A stretch of 64,000 nucleotides of DNA from Nostoc sp. NMS8 (GTDB lineage: Bacteria; Cyanobacteriota; Cyanobacteriia; Cyanobacteriales; Nostocaceae): the NCBI RefSeq assembly GCF_017115045.1, contig NZ_JABXKK010000098.1:186001-250000 (forward strand), given 5' to 3'. Each line of letters begins with the position of its first letter. Position 1 is the first letter of the stretch. Below are positions 41,778 through 51,104 of the stretch, in pieces. Position numbers and translations under genes: made by a program. Under the pieces are notes generated by a model that was not told the DNA's origin, searched no databases, and saw only the letters and a program-made list of their open reading frames with translations.

Positions 41778-41848
41778 CACTTTTAGGAAACGGCGCAGCT
41801 ATTATACTCGATACTCACTGTTGGAAAAGTCATAGGGTGAGCTTTTTA

Positions 41849-41864
41849 TAGTATTTATGTACTA
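41849..41864. promoter_or_regulatory. LexA-like palindrome 1 (TAGTATTTATGTACTA)
   Basis: It resembles the cyanobacterial LexA operator pattern RGTACNNNDGTWCB with a change in the left half. It lies 72 bp upstream of recD2. A near-identical copy is at 63862. Confidence 0.4.
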
Positions 41865-42180
41865 AAATAGTATAGGGAATAGCGATGCCTACGGTTCAAG
41901 AAGCCTACCCGGTTGGGAATTTTCGGTATAGCACTAGTTTATTCAACTCACCTAAGCGATCGCTTAGATTAGGTACTCTGTATCATTGCTGTTTAGCAAC
42001 TTTGACTTGCTTGTATCTTCTAAAGGATTGTGGGGCGATTAGTGATGATGGAAGTGGCGGGGATTAAGATGGAGTAGTTGTAGGAGTGCGATCGCATCTC
42101 CACGAGAATAACTTGTTAACTGCTTTGGTTCTAGGGGAAAGTAGGAGATCACACAACGTATGAGCTATGCTCTACAATTG

Positions 42181-42196
42181 TAGTACTTATGTAATA
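42181..42196. promoter_or_regulatory. LexA-like palindrome 2 (TAGTACTTATGTAATA)
   Basis: The left half AGTAC matches the LexA consensus and the right half is diverged. It lies 98 bp upstream of the DprA-like gene. Confidence 0.35.
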
Positions 42197-42293
42197 ATTA
42201 AGTGTAACTTAAACTTAGTGCTTTACTATAGGAGTTAAAATATTTAGGCTGAAGTTAAGCAGTTCAAAGGCTGACTAATCCGGTTATTTTGTT

Positions 42294-43412
42294 ATGACGA
42301 ATGGTAATGGCAATGGCAAGATAGATTTTTGGGTAAGTGAGACAATATCTCTACTTACTTTGTCATTGCTACATGGTGTGGGATATTGGACTGTTAGAAG
42401 TATTGCTCTATCGGGATTGGGATTTAAGCAGGTACTTAGGGCAGAATCAAGCGCTGAATTTATAAATTATTTGGTGCAAGCTAAATGTAAAAATACTAGC
42501 CAAATCGCCAACCAAATAGGCGAAGACTGGCTAAAAAAGCGTGATGAATTATGGAAACAAGGCGTTAAACTTTATCATCAACTTGATGCTCAAGGCATAA
42601 AGGTTATTCATTTTGGGCAAGAGAATTTTCCTGAATCTCTGCATGAAATATCTGACCCTCCAAAATGGCTGTTTGTTCAAGGGAATATTTCTATCTTGCA
42701 TCGACCAGCTTTAGCTATTGTAGGCACAAGAAACCCTTCGGAAGATGGGTTATTTCTTGCTAATTACGTTGGAGCCTGTCTTCAGTACTTTAATGCGGTT
42801 ACAGTTAGCGGATTAGCATTGGGTATTGACCAAATAATTCACAAAAAATCTATCAGAGCAAAAGTTCCTACAATTGCATTTATTGGAACTGGTATACTTC
42901 AAAACTATCCTGCTGGTTCTGAAAAATTGCGCCAGGAAATTTGCAAGAATGGCGGTGCAATAGTCTCAGAGTATTTACCACACCAAAGCTATAGTGCTGA
43001 AAACTTTGTGCATCGTAATCGCTTGCAAGCAGGCTTGAGTGACGTTATTATACCAGTGGAGTGGAAAGAAAAAGGCGGAACATCACACACAGTTAGATTT
43101 GCACACAAAGCTCAAAAGCGAATAGTGTGCCTTAAATTACCTGATTGGTCTGATTCTCACAGTGAATTGTTACTTGCTAAAAAATTAGGTGCGGATATTT
43201 TTACCATTCCAGGTGAAGAACCAAAATTTATAACTGCTCTCCATGAATCTTTAACTAAAAAGAATTGTTTTGCAGGTCACTCCCAAGAAGCAGAAGAAGA
43301 ATTGCAGAGTAGTATAAATGGTCAGGAAGCTAAGAATGAAACTCCAGAGTTTAAGAATAAACAAGCCCTTGATAATCACCCTCAGCAATTATCCCTTTTT
43401 GATTTCAACTAA
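42294..43412 (+). CDS. DprA/Smf-like SLOG protein (372 aa)
   Basis: The central SLOG domain shows the DprA motifs: LAIVGTRNPSEDG, VTVSGLALGIDQIIHKK, FIGTGILQNYPAGS, GAIVSEYLPH and NRLQAGLSDVIIPVEW. An N-terminal HhH-like region (LLHGVGYWTVRSIALSG) precedes it. Canonical DprA loads RecA on incoming ssDNA. The C-terminal DprA winged helix is not evident and is replaced by an acidic, polar tail. It is followed 18 bp later by a phosphoribosyltransferase gene, so it is more likely part of a conflict system than a housekeeping DprA. Confidence 0.85.
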   Translation: MTNGNGNGKIDFWVSETISLLTLSLLHGVGYWTVRSIALSGLGFKQVLRAESSAEFINYLVQAKCKNTSQIANQIGEDWLKKRDELWKQGVKLYHQLDAQGIKVIHFGQENFPESLHEISDPPKWLFVQGNISILHRPALAIVGTRNPSEDGLFLANYVGACLQYFNAVTVSGLALGIDQIIHKKSIRAKVPTIAFIGTGILQNYPAGSEKLRQEICKNGGAIVSEYLPHQSYSAENFVHRNRLQAGLSDVIIPVEWKEKGGTSHTVRFAHKAQKRIVCLKLPDWSDSHSELLLAKKLGADIFTIPGEEPKFITALHESLTKKNCFAGHSQEAEEELQSSINGQEAKNETPEFKNKQALDNHPQQLSLFDFN

Positions 43413-43430
43413 AAACTAAACTCAATAAAT

Positions 43431-44672
43431 ATGGTTCAGATATTGAAAGGAATTATTTTAGGAATTGACAATATCCTAGCGACTGGCAGGGAAGATGATG
43501 CACAAATTGACCCATTGATTTTAAATGAAACAGGTCGTCTAATTAATTTCCTACATCAAAATGATATTCAACCAGTTGTATTAGCAAATCGTGATTGGTT
43601 TATCAATGGTCAAAGACTAGAAGATTTTCTAACAAGTCAATGGGGGCAATTTCAATGGTTTATTGCAAATATTCATAGTACACCTCGTAAACCTTTAAAA
43701 GATTCTATTAACCACGTTTTAAATGTCATGGGTTGGAATAAGAATGAAACTATTTATTTGGGGAATACAGATGCTGATATGAAGACCGCAGTTAATGGCG
43801 GTTTATTATTTTTAAATGCTATATGGTATTCACAAACAAATTACTATGGTTTTGAGTTTGATTCACCAAAAGACGTTGCTAGATTTATTGATATATTTTG
43901 TTTGCGTAAACAATTTTGGAATTTCGCCATCAATCATCAAAATTTAGAATACTATGCTCTAGGAATTTATGGTACTCGTGAAGAAAAATATTCTATTTAT
44001 TCTAATGATGCACGAGAGGCTGCAAAATTTGGCAGAGGCCACCCCGATTTTTGGATAAAGTATTTACTTTCTGCTGTATACTTTTCTGGTTTACACGAAC
44101 GAATAGACTATATTGCTCCTTACCCTGGTCATCAAAAGGGTTCTACACCTACTGTAATGGAAGAAACTTTAGTAGCTTTTGCTAAATGCTTTAGAAAAAA
44201 ATATTTAAAAGACTTAATTTTTAGACATACTACTTCGAGGAAATCAGCTTATGCAAGAAGTTCGGGTGAAACAATTGATCATTTAAATCAATTGAATACT
44301 ATTTATATTAATAAACTACCTTCTTATGGGGATAATAAAATTTATACAAATCCTCCTTTGAAAAAAGGTAAGACAGTTTTACTTATTGACGATTTTTGTA
44401 CACAAGGTTATTCCTTAGAAGCTGCTCGTATTTTCATAGAAAAAACAGGAGCTAATGTAATCTGCTTATCGTTACTGAAGACAATTATTAAAGACTATGA
44501 GCAAATTGTTAGTATAGAAAATTTTAATCCATTCCAGCCCAATCAATTCTCATTACCTGGTTCAATTGTTAGACATCCTTATAAAAACTGTGTTTTAAGT
44601 CCTTCTGCCTATGAAGAGATAGGCTCTAAGCTGCAAGCTTATGATGATTGGCAGTGGCCTAATGGTATTTGA
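43431..44672 (+). CDS. HAD-like plus phosphoribosyltransferase-like protein (413 aa)
   Basis: Residues 1-150 resemble a HAD phosphatase (GIDNILATG at the start, ANRDWF, IYLGNTDADMKTAVNGG) but the first motif lacks the usual second Asp, so activity is doubtful. Residues 200-410 resemble a type I phosphoribosyltransferase, with the PRPP-binding motif TVLLIDDFCTQGYSLEAA near 318-335 and YIAPYPGHQKGS earlier. It lies 18 bp after dprA, likely translated from the same mRNA. I recall this DprA plus PRTase pairing from computational surveys of prokaryotic immunity but cannot verify it here. Confidence 0.7.
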   Translation: MVQILKGIILGIDNILATGREDDAQIDPLILNETGRLINFLHQNDIQPVVLANRDWFINGQRLEDFLTSQWGQFQWFIANIHSTPRKPLKDSINHVLNVMGWNKNETIYLGNTDADMKTAVNGGLLFLNAIWYSQTNYYGFEFDSPKDVARFIDIFCLRKQFWNFAINHQNLEYYALGIYGTREEKYSIYSNDAREAAKFGRGHPDFWIKYLLSAVYFSGLHERIDYIAPYPGHQKGSTPTVMEETLVAFAKCFRKKYLKDLIFRHTTSRKSAYARSSGETIDHLNQLNTIYINKLPSYGDNKIYTNPPLKKGKTVLLIDDFCTQGYSLEAARIFIEKTGANVICLSLLKTIIKDYEQIVSIENFNPFQPNQFSLPGSIVRHPYKNCVLSPSAYEEIGSKLQAYDDWQWPNGI

Positions 44673-44935
44673 GGCATTGCGATCGCTAGTCTATTGCCAC
44701 TCTTTATAGTACATTTGTATTTAAAAAATTCCTTAGAGAAAGCCACAGTCCCCGCCACAAGTGCGGGTATTTTATTTTGTTGGTACAGGGGTGCGATCGC
44801 TCCTCGTTCTGGGCGAAATACAATTGCACTCCATGCCTTTTCATTGTTTTTACGGAGAGCGCACAAGCCTAGATGTAGTTAAGATGTGTCAAATGATATA
44901 TCAACTTATCAAGTTTGTTATTTGGAGTAAAAATC

Positions 44936-46162
44936 ATGGGTCAATGGATTGATTTTCAACAAACTGTTAATCAAAGACTACTGAGAGAAGACCTAGATAA
45001 AGAACAAACCAAAGTCAAAAACATGAATACCAAGGGACACTCTCTTGTCCGGGGTATTGCTGGCTCTGGGAAATCCTTAGTATTAAGAAATAGAGTAGAG
45101 ACAATAATTGAGGAATTTGATAATATTTTGATTTTGAGCTATAACCGTTTTATGAGTGGATGGCTCAACTCAAAATTAAAAGAGAATAGTATTAACAGAA
45201 AAGTTACCTGTAATACATTCCACAGTTGGGCTTATAATAAGTTAGGCTATGATTATAAATTTGATAACAATGACGAATCCAGAAAGCAAATTATAAGCTT
45301 TGCTAAAAATTCAAAATTTAAATATCAAGCAATATTAGTAGATGAAGCACAAGATTTTTATGATGAGTGGTTTTTAGCTCTTTTAGAAATTTTAGATGAG
45401 ACTAATTCCCTATTTTTTGTGTATGATAACACTCAATCAGTATATGGTCAGCCGCATAGAAGAAAGCCAGAATGGACATGGAAAAGTTTAGGAATTGATA
45501 TTGTAGGACGTTCTCAAATATTTGATGTTAATTATAGAAACTCTCCTGAAATACTAGAGTTGGCTTGGGAATTTATACTCTGTTCTTTATCTGAAGCCAA
45601 TATGAAAGTTTCCAAAAAAGGACAAGCTGGAAACAGAATTGGTGATATTATTCAGCCTAAAAAGAAAACATCTAGAAGTTCAAATATTCAACCACTTTTA
45701 TTGCAAATTTCAGATCAGGCAATGCCCGCTAAGATTGCACAGCAAGTTAAATATGCGTTAGAAAGCTATAAAGAATCTTCAATCGGCGTTTTGGTACATC
45801 CACAAAACTGGCGATTAAAAGAAGCTATTGGCAGAGAGTTATCAAGCTTAGGTATTCAGCATCATGCCCCAAAAAAATCCACAGACAGAAATATGAATGT
45901 AGTGGATAGACCTTTTGTAATTGTTGACTCTTGGAATGCCTTAAAAGGTGTTGAATTTGATGCGGTTATCATTGCTGGACTGGATAAAGCGGATGAAGAC
46001 CCAGATGATCTAGATAAGGATTTTCAAGAAAAAGCTGGCATTTACACTGCCATGACTAGGGCAAGAGATCATTTAGTTGTACTGTATAACACAAAAAACT
46101 CCATTGTTGACCTGATGGAAAGTGCTTTAAACTCCCCTGATCAATTAGAGAGTGAAGACTAA
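44936..46162 (+). CDS. UvrD-like SF1 helicase (408 aa)
   Basis: Walker A is GIAGSGKS at residues 40-47 and Walker B is ILVDEAQDF. FDVNYRNSPEIL (motif IV), NALKGVEFDAVIIAG (motif V) and YTAMTRARDHLVVLY (motif VI) follow in order. It is shorter than typical UvrD (about 700 aa), lacking most accessory insertions. The ATG at 44936 is chosen over 44915. It lies 263 bp beyond the PRTase gene and 101 bp before the NERD helicase, a likely defence-related run. Confidence 0.85.
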   Translation: MGQWIDFQQTVNQRLLREDLDKEQTKVKNMNTKGHSLVRGIAGSGKSLVLRNRVETIIEEFDNILILSYNRFMSGWLNSKLKENSINRKVTCNTFHSWAYNKLGYDYKFDNNDESRKQIISFAKNSKFKYQAILVDEAQDFYDEWFLALLEILDETNSLFFVYDNTQSVYGQPHRRKPEWTWKSLGIDIVGRSQIFDVNYRNSPEILELAWEFILCSLSEANMKVSKKGQAGNRIGDIIQPKKKTSRSSNIQPLLLQISDQAMPAKIAQQVKYALESYKESSIGVLVHPQNWRLKEAIGRELSSLGIQHHAPKKSTDRNMNVVDRPFVIVDSWNALKGVEFDAVIIAGLDKADEDPDDLDKDFQEKAGIYTAMTRARDHLVVLYNTKNSIVDLMESALNSPDQLESED

Positions 46163-46263
46163 AACAGTCATTTCGTTGATTGCGATCGCCCCCGCCAAAT
46201 TCTTAGAGGAAACCCCAGGCATACATCGTCCCCCTTAAAAACCCATATAAACATCTACCATTT

Positions 46264-48135
46264 ATGGCTACTCTAATTCCCTCATTTAATAGTTGCTCAA
46301 TGCGGATGACCCCTGGCGAGAGGAGATTAGCGCAGCGCTTGGAGGACAAATTAGAGGATGACTATTTACTTTGGTATGACGTGCCAGTAGGTAAAAAGCA
46401 GCTGCACCCAGATTTTATAGTACTGCACCCCAGCCGGGGCTTATTTATTCTGGAGGTAAAAGACTGGAAATTAGACACTATTCAGAGTATCAACCCGTCC
46501 ACAGTCACACTGCTTACTGAAGATGGAATCAAAGAAGTTAAACACCCACTACAACAAGCCAGAGATTATGCCCTAGCAGTCAACAAGATGGTAGAAAAAG
46601 ACCCTGCCCTGGTGCAGCAAGCAGGTAATTATCAAGGTAAGCTGGTCATTTCTTATGGTTACGGTGTGGTATTCACCAACATCACCCGCAAAGATTTTAA
46701 CAATAGTGAACTACCAGCAGTGTTTGAGGAACATTTAGTTATCTGCAAAGATGAAATGCTCCCAAGCACAGATGGAGGTGAATTTCAGCAACGACTTTGG
46801 GATTTATCGGCATATCAATTTGGCAAGACCCTCACTCTTCACCAAATAGATAGAATTCGTTGGCATATCTTCCCAGAATTACGCATTACTGCCAAACAGT
46901 TATCTTTGCTTGATTTAGAAACCGACACTGAAGAAGCGCCACAGTTGCAAATCCCCGACATTCTGAGGATTATGGACTTGCAACAGGAACAATTGGCGCG
47001 GAGTTTAGGAGATGGGCATCGGGTAATTCATGGTGTGGCTGGTTCCGGGAAAACCATGATTTTAGCCTACCGTTGCCAGCACCTTGCACAAGTCAGTAAT
47101 AAACCAATTTTGGTACTGTGTTTCAACGTCTCTCTTGCTGCCAAACTCCGGCAAACTATCCAAGACCAAAACAAAGTTAGTCGCATCAAAGTACGACATT
47201 TTCATGGGTGGTGCATGGATTTACTCAAAAAGTATGACATCCCCAGACCCGACTCTAGAGAGTATCAAGGTGAAGCTTATATAGAAGAACTGGTTCAAAG
47301 AGTAATTACAGCCGTTGATGCCAAGTTAATACCGGCTGGCACTTATGGCGCTGTAATGCTAGACGAGGGTCACGACTTTAAACCAGAGTGGTTAAAGTTG
47401 ATTGCTCAAATGGTCAACCCCGAAACCAATTCTTTGCTTATCCTCTACGACGATGCCCAAAACCTCTACGGAGAAAAACGCACTAAGAAATTTAGCTTTA
47501 AGAGTGTAGGCATCCAGGCACAGGGACGCACGACCATTTTTAAACTCAACTACCGCAACACAGAGCAGGTGTTAGGGGTAGCCTATGAATTTGCTAAAGA
47601 AGTGATGACTCCTACCACCGGGGATGATGACCAAGTAGTATTGGTAGAACCGACTAGTGCAGGACGGCAAGGGCCCAAACCAGACCTCATCCGTTTACCC
47701 AGTTTTAAACACGAGGTAGATTACCTTGCAGAGCGAGTGCAACAATTACACGAGCGAGATATCCCTTGGAACGAAATAGCAATTATCTATCGCTCCAACT
47801 TTATGGGCGAAAACATTTACAACAGTTTCCAACAAGCCCAAATCCCAATAGAGTGGGTAAACGCCAGCAGTGACAGCCGCAACTATAACCCAGCCGAGTT
47901 AAGTATTAAACTCATAACCATGTACTCCAGCAAAGGGTTAGAGTTCCCAGTAGTGTTTATTCCTGGCATTGGTTATATGCCTGACCAGTACGGACACGGT
48001 ACACCAGAAGAAGAGGCGCGGTTACTTTACGTGGCAATGACACGGGCAATGGAGCAACTGATTATGAGTTGCGATCGCTCCTCAGAATTTACCAGGCGTT
48101 TGGAGACAGCATTAAAAAAAGTGGCAGTAATTTGA
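46264..48135 (+). CDS. NERD nuclease-domain plus UvrD-like helicase (623 aa)
   Basis: Residues 15-210 are a nuclease-related (NERD) domain, seen as HPDFIVLHPSRGLFILEVKD with Glu-Val-Lys as the restriction-type active site. The helicase follows: Walker A GVAGSGKT at 257-264, MLDEGHDF, FKLNYRNTEQVL, TMYSSKGLEFPVVFI and RLLYVAMTRAMEQL. NERD plus helicase proteins are recurrent in anti-phage loci. It is the second helicase of the run and shares Walker A context with its neighbour. Confidence 0.9.
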   Translation: MATLIPSFNSCSMRMTPGERRLAQRLEDKLEDDYLLWYDVPVGKKQLHPDFIVLHPSRGLFILEVKDWKLDTIQSINPSTVTLLTEDGIKEVKHPLQQARDYALAVNKMVEKDPALVQQAGNYQGKLVISYGYGVVFTNITRKDFNNSELPAVFEEHLVICKDEMLPSTDGGEFQQRLWDLSAYQFGKTLTLHQIDRIRWHIFPELRITAKQLSLLDLETDTEEAPQLQIPDILRIMDLQQEQLARSLGDGHRVIHGVAGSGKTMILAYRCQHLAQVSNKPILVLCFNVSLAAKLRQTIQDQNKVSRIKVRHFHGWCMDLLKKYDIPRPDSREYQGEAYIEELVQRVITAVDAKLIPAGTYGAVMLDEGHDFKPEWLKLIAQMVNPETNSLLILYDDAQNLYGEKRTKKFSFKSVGIQAQGRTTIFKLNYRNTEQVLGVAYEFAKEVMTPTTGDDDQVVLVEPTSAGRQGPKPDLIRLPSFKHEVDYLAERVQQLHERDIPWNEIAIIYRSNFMGENIYNSFQQAQIPIEWVNASSDSRNYNPAELSIKLITMYSSKGLEFPVVFIPGIGYMPDQYGHGTPEEEARLLYVAMTRAMEQLIMSCDRSSEFTRRLETALKKVAVI

Positions 48136-48393
48136 TTGTGTTTATCCTTCATTCAAGCGAGGAAAACGGGAGAGCAATGCCAACGACTGCAAGCAATGCC
48201 CCTCTCGAATAACGCTTTTGGGTCAGAGGAATCACCCATACATCATGCACTTGCACTAGCTACTCTGATGCTGCCTAGTCAAACCCTAAAATTCATAATG
48301 TAATGTTTTTCCGTCGAATTCCCTTGAGAAAATGAAAATTTCAAATCTTATTTCATGTATATTAACAGCATGGGATATTGATATTAAATAATT

Positions 48394-48786
48394 ATGGTAA
48401 CTTTACAGCGTGAAGATATTGCTCGTCATGTGGCGGCTCAACTAGCTAGCGAATTTGACCCAACCTTGCCAGAAGCTGTGGAAAAAGAGTTGGAAAGAGC
48501 TAGGCAACAAAAGCTTTCACCGTCTTATGATGAGTCGGTTGAAGTTGCAGCGCTTGGAGTAGCGATTGCTGCTTTGTTAGTTCAAGTTGCGTCTTTCGCA
48601 GTTCAAATTTATGATTTTTTCAGGCAAGATTCAAGGCCTTTGCCAGAGGAAGAGGAATATATGCTAATGGTGCAGGAAAAGATAGGAATGGAGGTACTCG
48701 ATTCTGCATCTCCAGAAAAGCGAAAACAAATCAAGCGAATAATTAAGGTTGTAGTGTTGGAAATTATAGAACAAGAAGATTCATAA
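48394..48786 (+). CDS. Hypothetical protein with a hydrophobic segment (130 aa)
   Basis: Residues 48-71 (AALGVAIAALLVQVASFAVQIYDF) are hydrophobic and may cross the membrane or pack in an effector-associated fold. The N-terminal part is helical and acidic (SEFDPTLPEAVEKELERARQ); the C-terminal end has KRKQIKRIIKVVVLEIIEQ. No known family is recognised. It is convergent with the L22-protease gene. Confidence 0.6.
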   Translation: MVTLQREDIARHVAAQLASEFDPTLPEAVEKELERARQQKLSPSYDESVEVAALGVAIAALLVQVASFAVQIYDFFRQDSRPLPEEEEYMLMVQEKIGMEVLDSASPEKRKQIKRIIKVVVLEIIEQEDS

Positions 48787-48878
48787 AAACCTATCCCAAA
48801 ACAAGTACCAAGTACCAAGTACCAAGTACTGTACCAAAAGTGATTCTGTTAAATCACTTTATGACTGCTGTGATACAT

Positions 48879-51104
48879 TTATTCGCCTATTAGCCCAAAG
48901 TGTTCAAAAAGCTTACTAACATCTAAAACTCCACATCCTCTACCTTTATCCCAATTTCCGTAAAAGTCTTGAGTTGTTCGCCTAATTGCGGAGCAAATCT
49001 GTGAAGCATTAAGTTGTTCTACAGGCTCTGTAAGTTGATTTTCTATTGCTGAAAACAATAGAGCTATAGCTCCTGTTACATGTGGAGCTGCCATGCTAGT
49101 TCCACTCGTCTGGCAAATCTCATTATCAGTACCAGAACAAGCAGCATAGATTCCTACTCCAGGAGCTACAAGATCAGGCTTCCTTCCTCCTCTACGTGTT
49201 GGCCCCCAAGATGATATTTCATGAAGGGGGAAATCATCTGAGATATTTTGCACAGAACCAACAACGACAACATTTTCCGCAGTTCCAGGAATTGTCAATG
49301 TTACACATTCATCACTATTTTTAAAATAAGCTGTTCTTGTTGTACCTACTTCAATCCAAGCATGAATGTCATCTTGTTCTGCGATGCCGCTAGCTTTTCT
49401 CACAGCAAGCTTCCAAAAACCACCTTCGATAGAATTTGCGCTTGCTTTTTTAATAGCTACTTTAAGTACACTATCTCCATTAGGAGCAAGTTGCTTGTAG
49501 TCCATTAAACACACATTATTTGTTGAAAAAGTTTTACACTCAAGTTTATTCGTCTGAGTAACCCAAGAAGTTGTCTCATGACTTGGATTTTCAATGCGGA
49601 ATTCTAGTCTGTGACCTGAATCAAACCAAAGCTCAATAAATTCCTCTTCTCGTACACTTTCTCCACAATTTAATATTAGTGTGAATGAGCTTTTAAGTGT
49701 CACATTGAATTTAGCGTGTCGCTCTGTATTCCGTTGATTTCCGGCTGATTTTACAACAGCATAACCAGGTCTTTTTCCGCTTCTTAAGAAGTCATTATTA
49801 TATAAACACTCAAGATTAGATTGTCCATCATGAGATCCTGCATTTATCCCTTGACTAACATTAACGACAACTGGCATTCCTACTTTATTTGCGATATGTT
49901 CAATGTATTGAAGAGCATATCCATGAGTGAATGGTACACCACGGGGATGCTGCGGATCAATTTTGACTACAACGATCTTAGCTTCAGGTGCGATTCCACC
50001 TAGAAAGTGTTCTCCACTTCTCCCAGCAGCAATACTTGCTACATGAGTCCCGTGTCTATTACGTTCATCTTTAAAGGTAGGAGGTATGGCTTGGGCTTCA
50101 ATATATTTATCAATTTCTTCCTTTGTGTACTCTCTACCAAATGGGCAAAAAGAATTTGTTTGATTCAAGTTTGAATTAGTTTCGTCAGTTTGATCCCAAA
50201 TAGTTAGAATTCTCGTTTCACTGCCAGAAGGATCTAGGAAGGCATCATGAAGCACATCAATTCCACTGTCAATAATACCAATCAATGCTTTGTCACCTTT
50301 TTCAAATTGATGAACTTGATCTGCTTTAATAGGTACAGAGAGAGGAACTGATGAGCTAACCTGTTGATTTGATTGAGGGTCTGGGAAACTGCATTCCCAA
50401 CCTGAACCTGGCCGACTAGCCTCAACATATATTACTGCTGGATCTTCCTGTAAAGCCTTAATTGTATGTCTGCTACCAATGCATCCTACACTTTGTCCTA
50501 AACGAAAGGTTTCTTCATAGTCCTGAATGTTTTGAGGGTTCCATGAAGGATCTTCCACACGAACAAGCATATCAAGGCGAATAGTATTTGTAGAAGTTGT
50601 TTCAGCTACTTCAGCCTCTCCTTTTAGTCTTTCTTCTAATAGTCCAAACTCAAAGATTAAATAAGCATCAATTTTATTCATAAAATCCTCCTGGTTGGCT
50701 TTTGGTTCTTGTTGTGGTGGTTTGCCTTGTTTTCGAGAGGAGGGAGGCGAACTTATAAATGCAGAGGCAACAGCTACCGTAATATGACAGGTTGGTTTGC
50801 GAATCTCGTAAGCTCGACCTTGCGCTCTAGGTTGGAATCGCTTCAACTGCGGCCCTTGATCGGCATAAGCCTGAGTAATTACTAGTTGAGTCCGATCTAA
50901 CCCAGCGTTATGTTCGGCATTAGCAGCAGCGCTTCTCAGAACCTTCAATACAGGTTCAGTGGCGCGATAGGGCATGAATTCCAGAATAATTAGCGCTTCT
51001 CGATACGATCGCCCTCGAATTTGATCGAGTACGCGACGCACTTTAAAGGGCGAGATCCTTACATAACGCGCAATTGCCTTTGCTTCAGTAGTATTAGTAG
51101 TCAT
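48879..51104 (-). CDS. Ribosomal protein L22-like domain fused in frame to a subtilisin-type (S8) protease
   Basis: Residues 1-113 match L22 over nearly its full length: AKAIARYVRISPFKVRRVLD, SYREALIILEFMPYRA, NAEHNAGLDRTQLV and PRAQGRAYEIRKPTCHITVA. A Ser/Pro/Lys-rich linker follows, then from residue 142 (MNKIDAYLIFEFG) the S8 protease. The catalytic Asp is in GIIDSGID, His in RHGTHVAS and Ser in GTSMAAPH, at about 278, 354 and 667. An AGGAGG ribosome-binding site lies 5 nt before Met142, so the protease may also be made alone. No other ribosomal genes are near, so this is not the rpl operon copy. Confidence 0.85.
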   Translation of the reverse strand: MTTNTTEAKAIARYVRISPFKVRRVLDQIRGRSYREALIILEFMPYRATEPVLKVLRSAAANAEHNAGLDRTQLVITQAYADQGPQLKRFQPRAQGRAYEIRKPTCHITVAVASAFISSPPSSRKQGKPPQQEPKANQEDFMNKIDAYLIFEFGLLEERLKGEAEVAETTSTNTIRLDMLVRVEDPSWNPQNIQDYEETFRLGQSVGCIGSRHTIKALQEDPAVIYVEASRPGSGWECSFPDPQSNQQVSSSVPLSVPIKADQVHQFEKGDKALIGIIDSGIDVLHDAFLDPSGSETRILTIWDQTDETNSNLNQTNSFCPFGREYTKEEIDKYIEAQAIPPTFKDERNRHGTHVASIAAGRSGEHFLGGIAPEAKIVVVKIDPQHPRGVPFTHGYALQYIEHIANKVGMPVVVNVSQGINAGSHDGQSNLECLYNNDFLRSGKRPGYAVVKSAGNQRNTERHAKFNVTLKSSFTLILNCGESVREEEFIELWFDSGHRLEFRIENPSHETTSWVTQTNKLECKTFSTNNVCLMDYKQLAPNGDSVLKVAIKKASANSIEGGFWKLAVRKASGIAEQDDIHAWIEVGTTRTAYFKNSDECVTLTIPGTAENVVVVGSVQNISDDFPLHEISSWGPTRRGGRKPDLVAPGVGIYAACSGTDNEICQTSGTSMAAPHVTGAIALLFSAIENQLTEPVEQLNASQICSAIRRTTQDFYGNWDKGRGCGVLDVSKLFEHFGLIGE
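50687..50692 (-). promoter_or_regulatory. Internal ribosome-binding site for the protease
   Basis: AGGAGG lies 5 nt upstream of the ATG at 50681 (residue 142 of the long frame). It allows independent translation of the S8 protease without the L22 domain. Confidence 0.75.

Larger units (their letters stand above)
41778..42293. other. Divergent gap between recD2 and dprA
   Basis: This 516-bp region contains two LexA-like palindromes and a HIP1-rich stretch. A 60-codon frame at 41885-42067 is dominated by repeats and judged chance. Confidence 0.45.

Noticed and set aside
41885..42067. 60-codon frame between recD2 and dprA
   Set aside because: It runs through HIP1-type repeat sequence and shows no conserved pattern.
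44694..44952. Overlapping short frames between the PRTase and helicase genes
   Set aside because: They are short, overlap each other and the helicase start, and are rich in repeat-derived residues.
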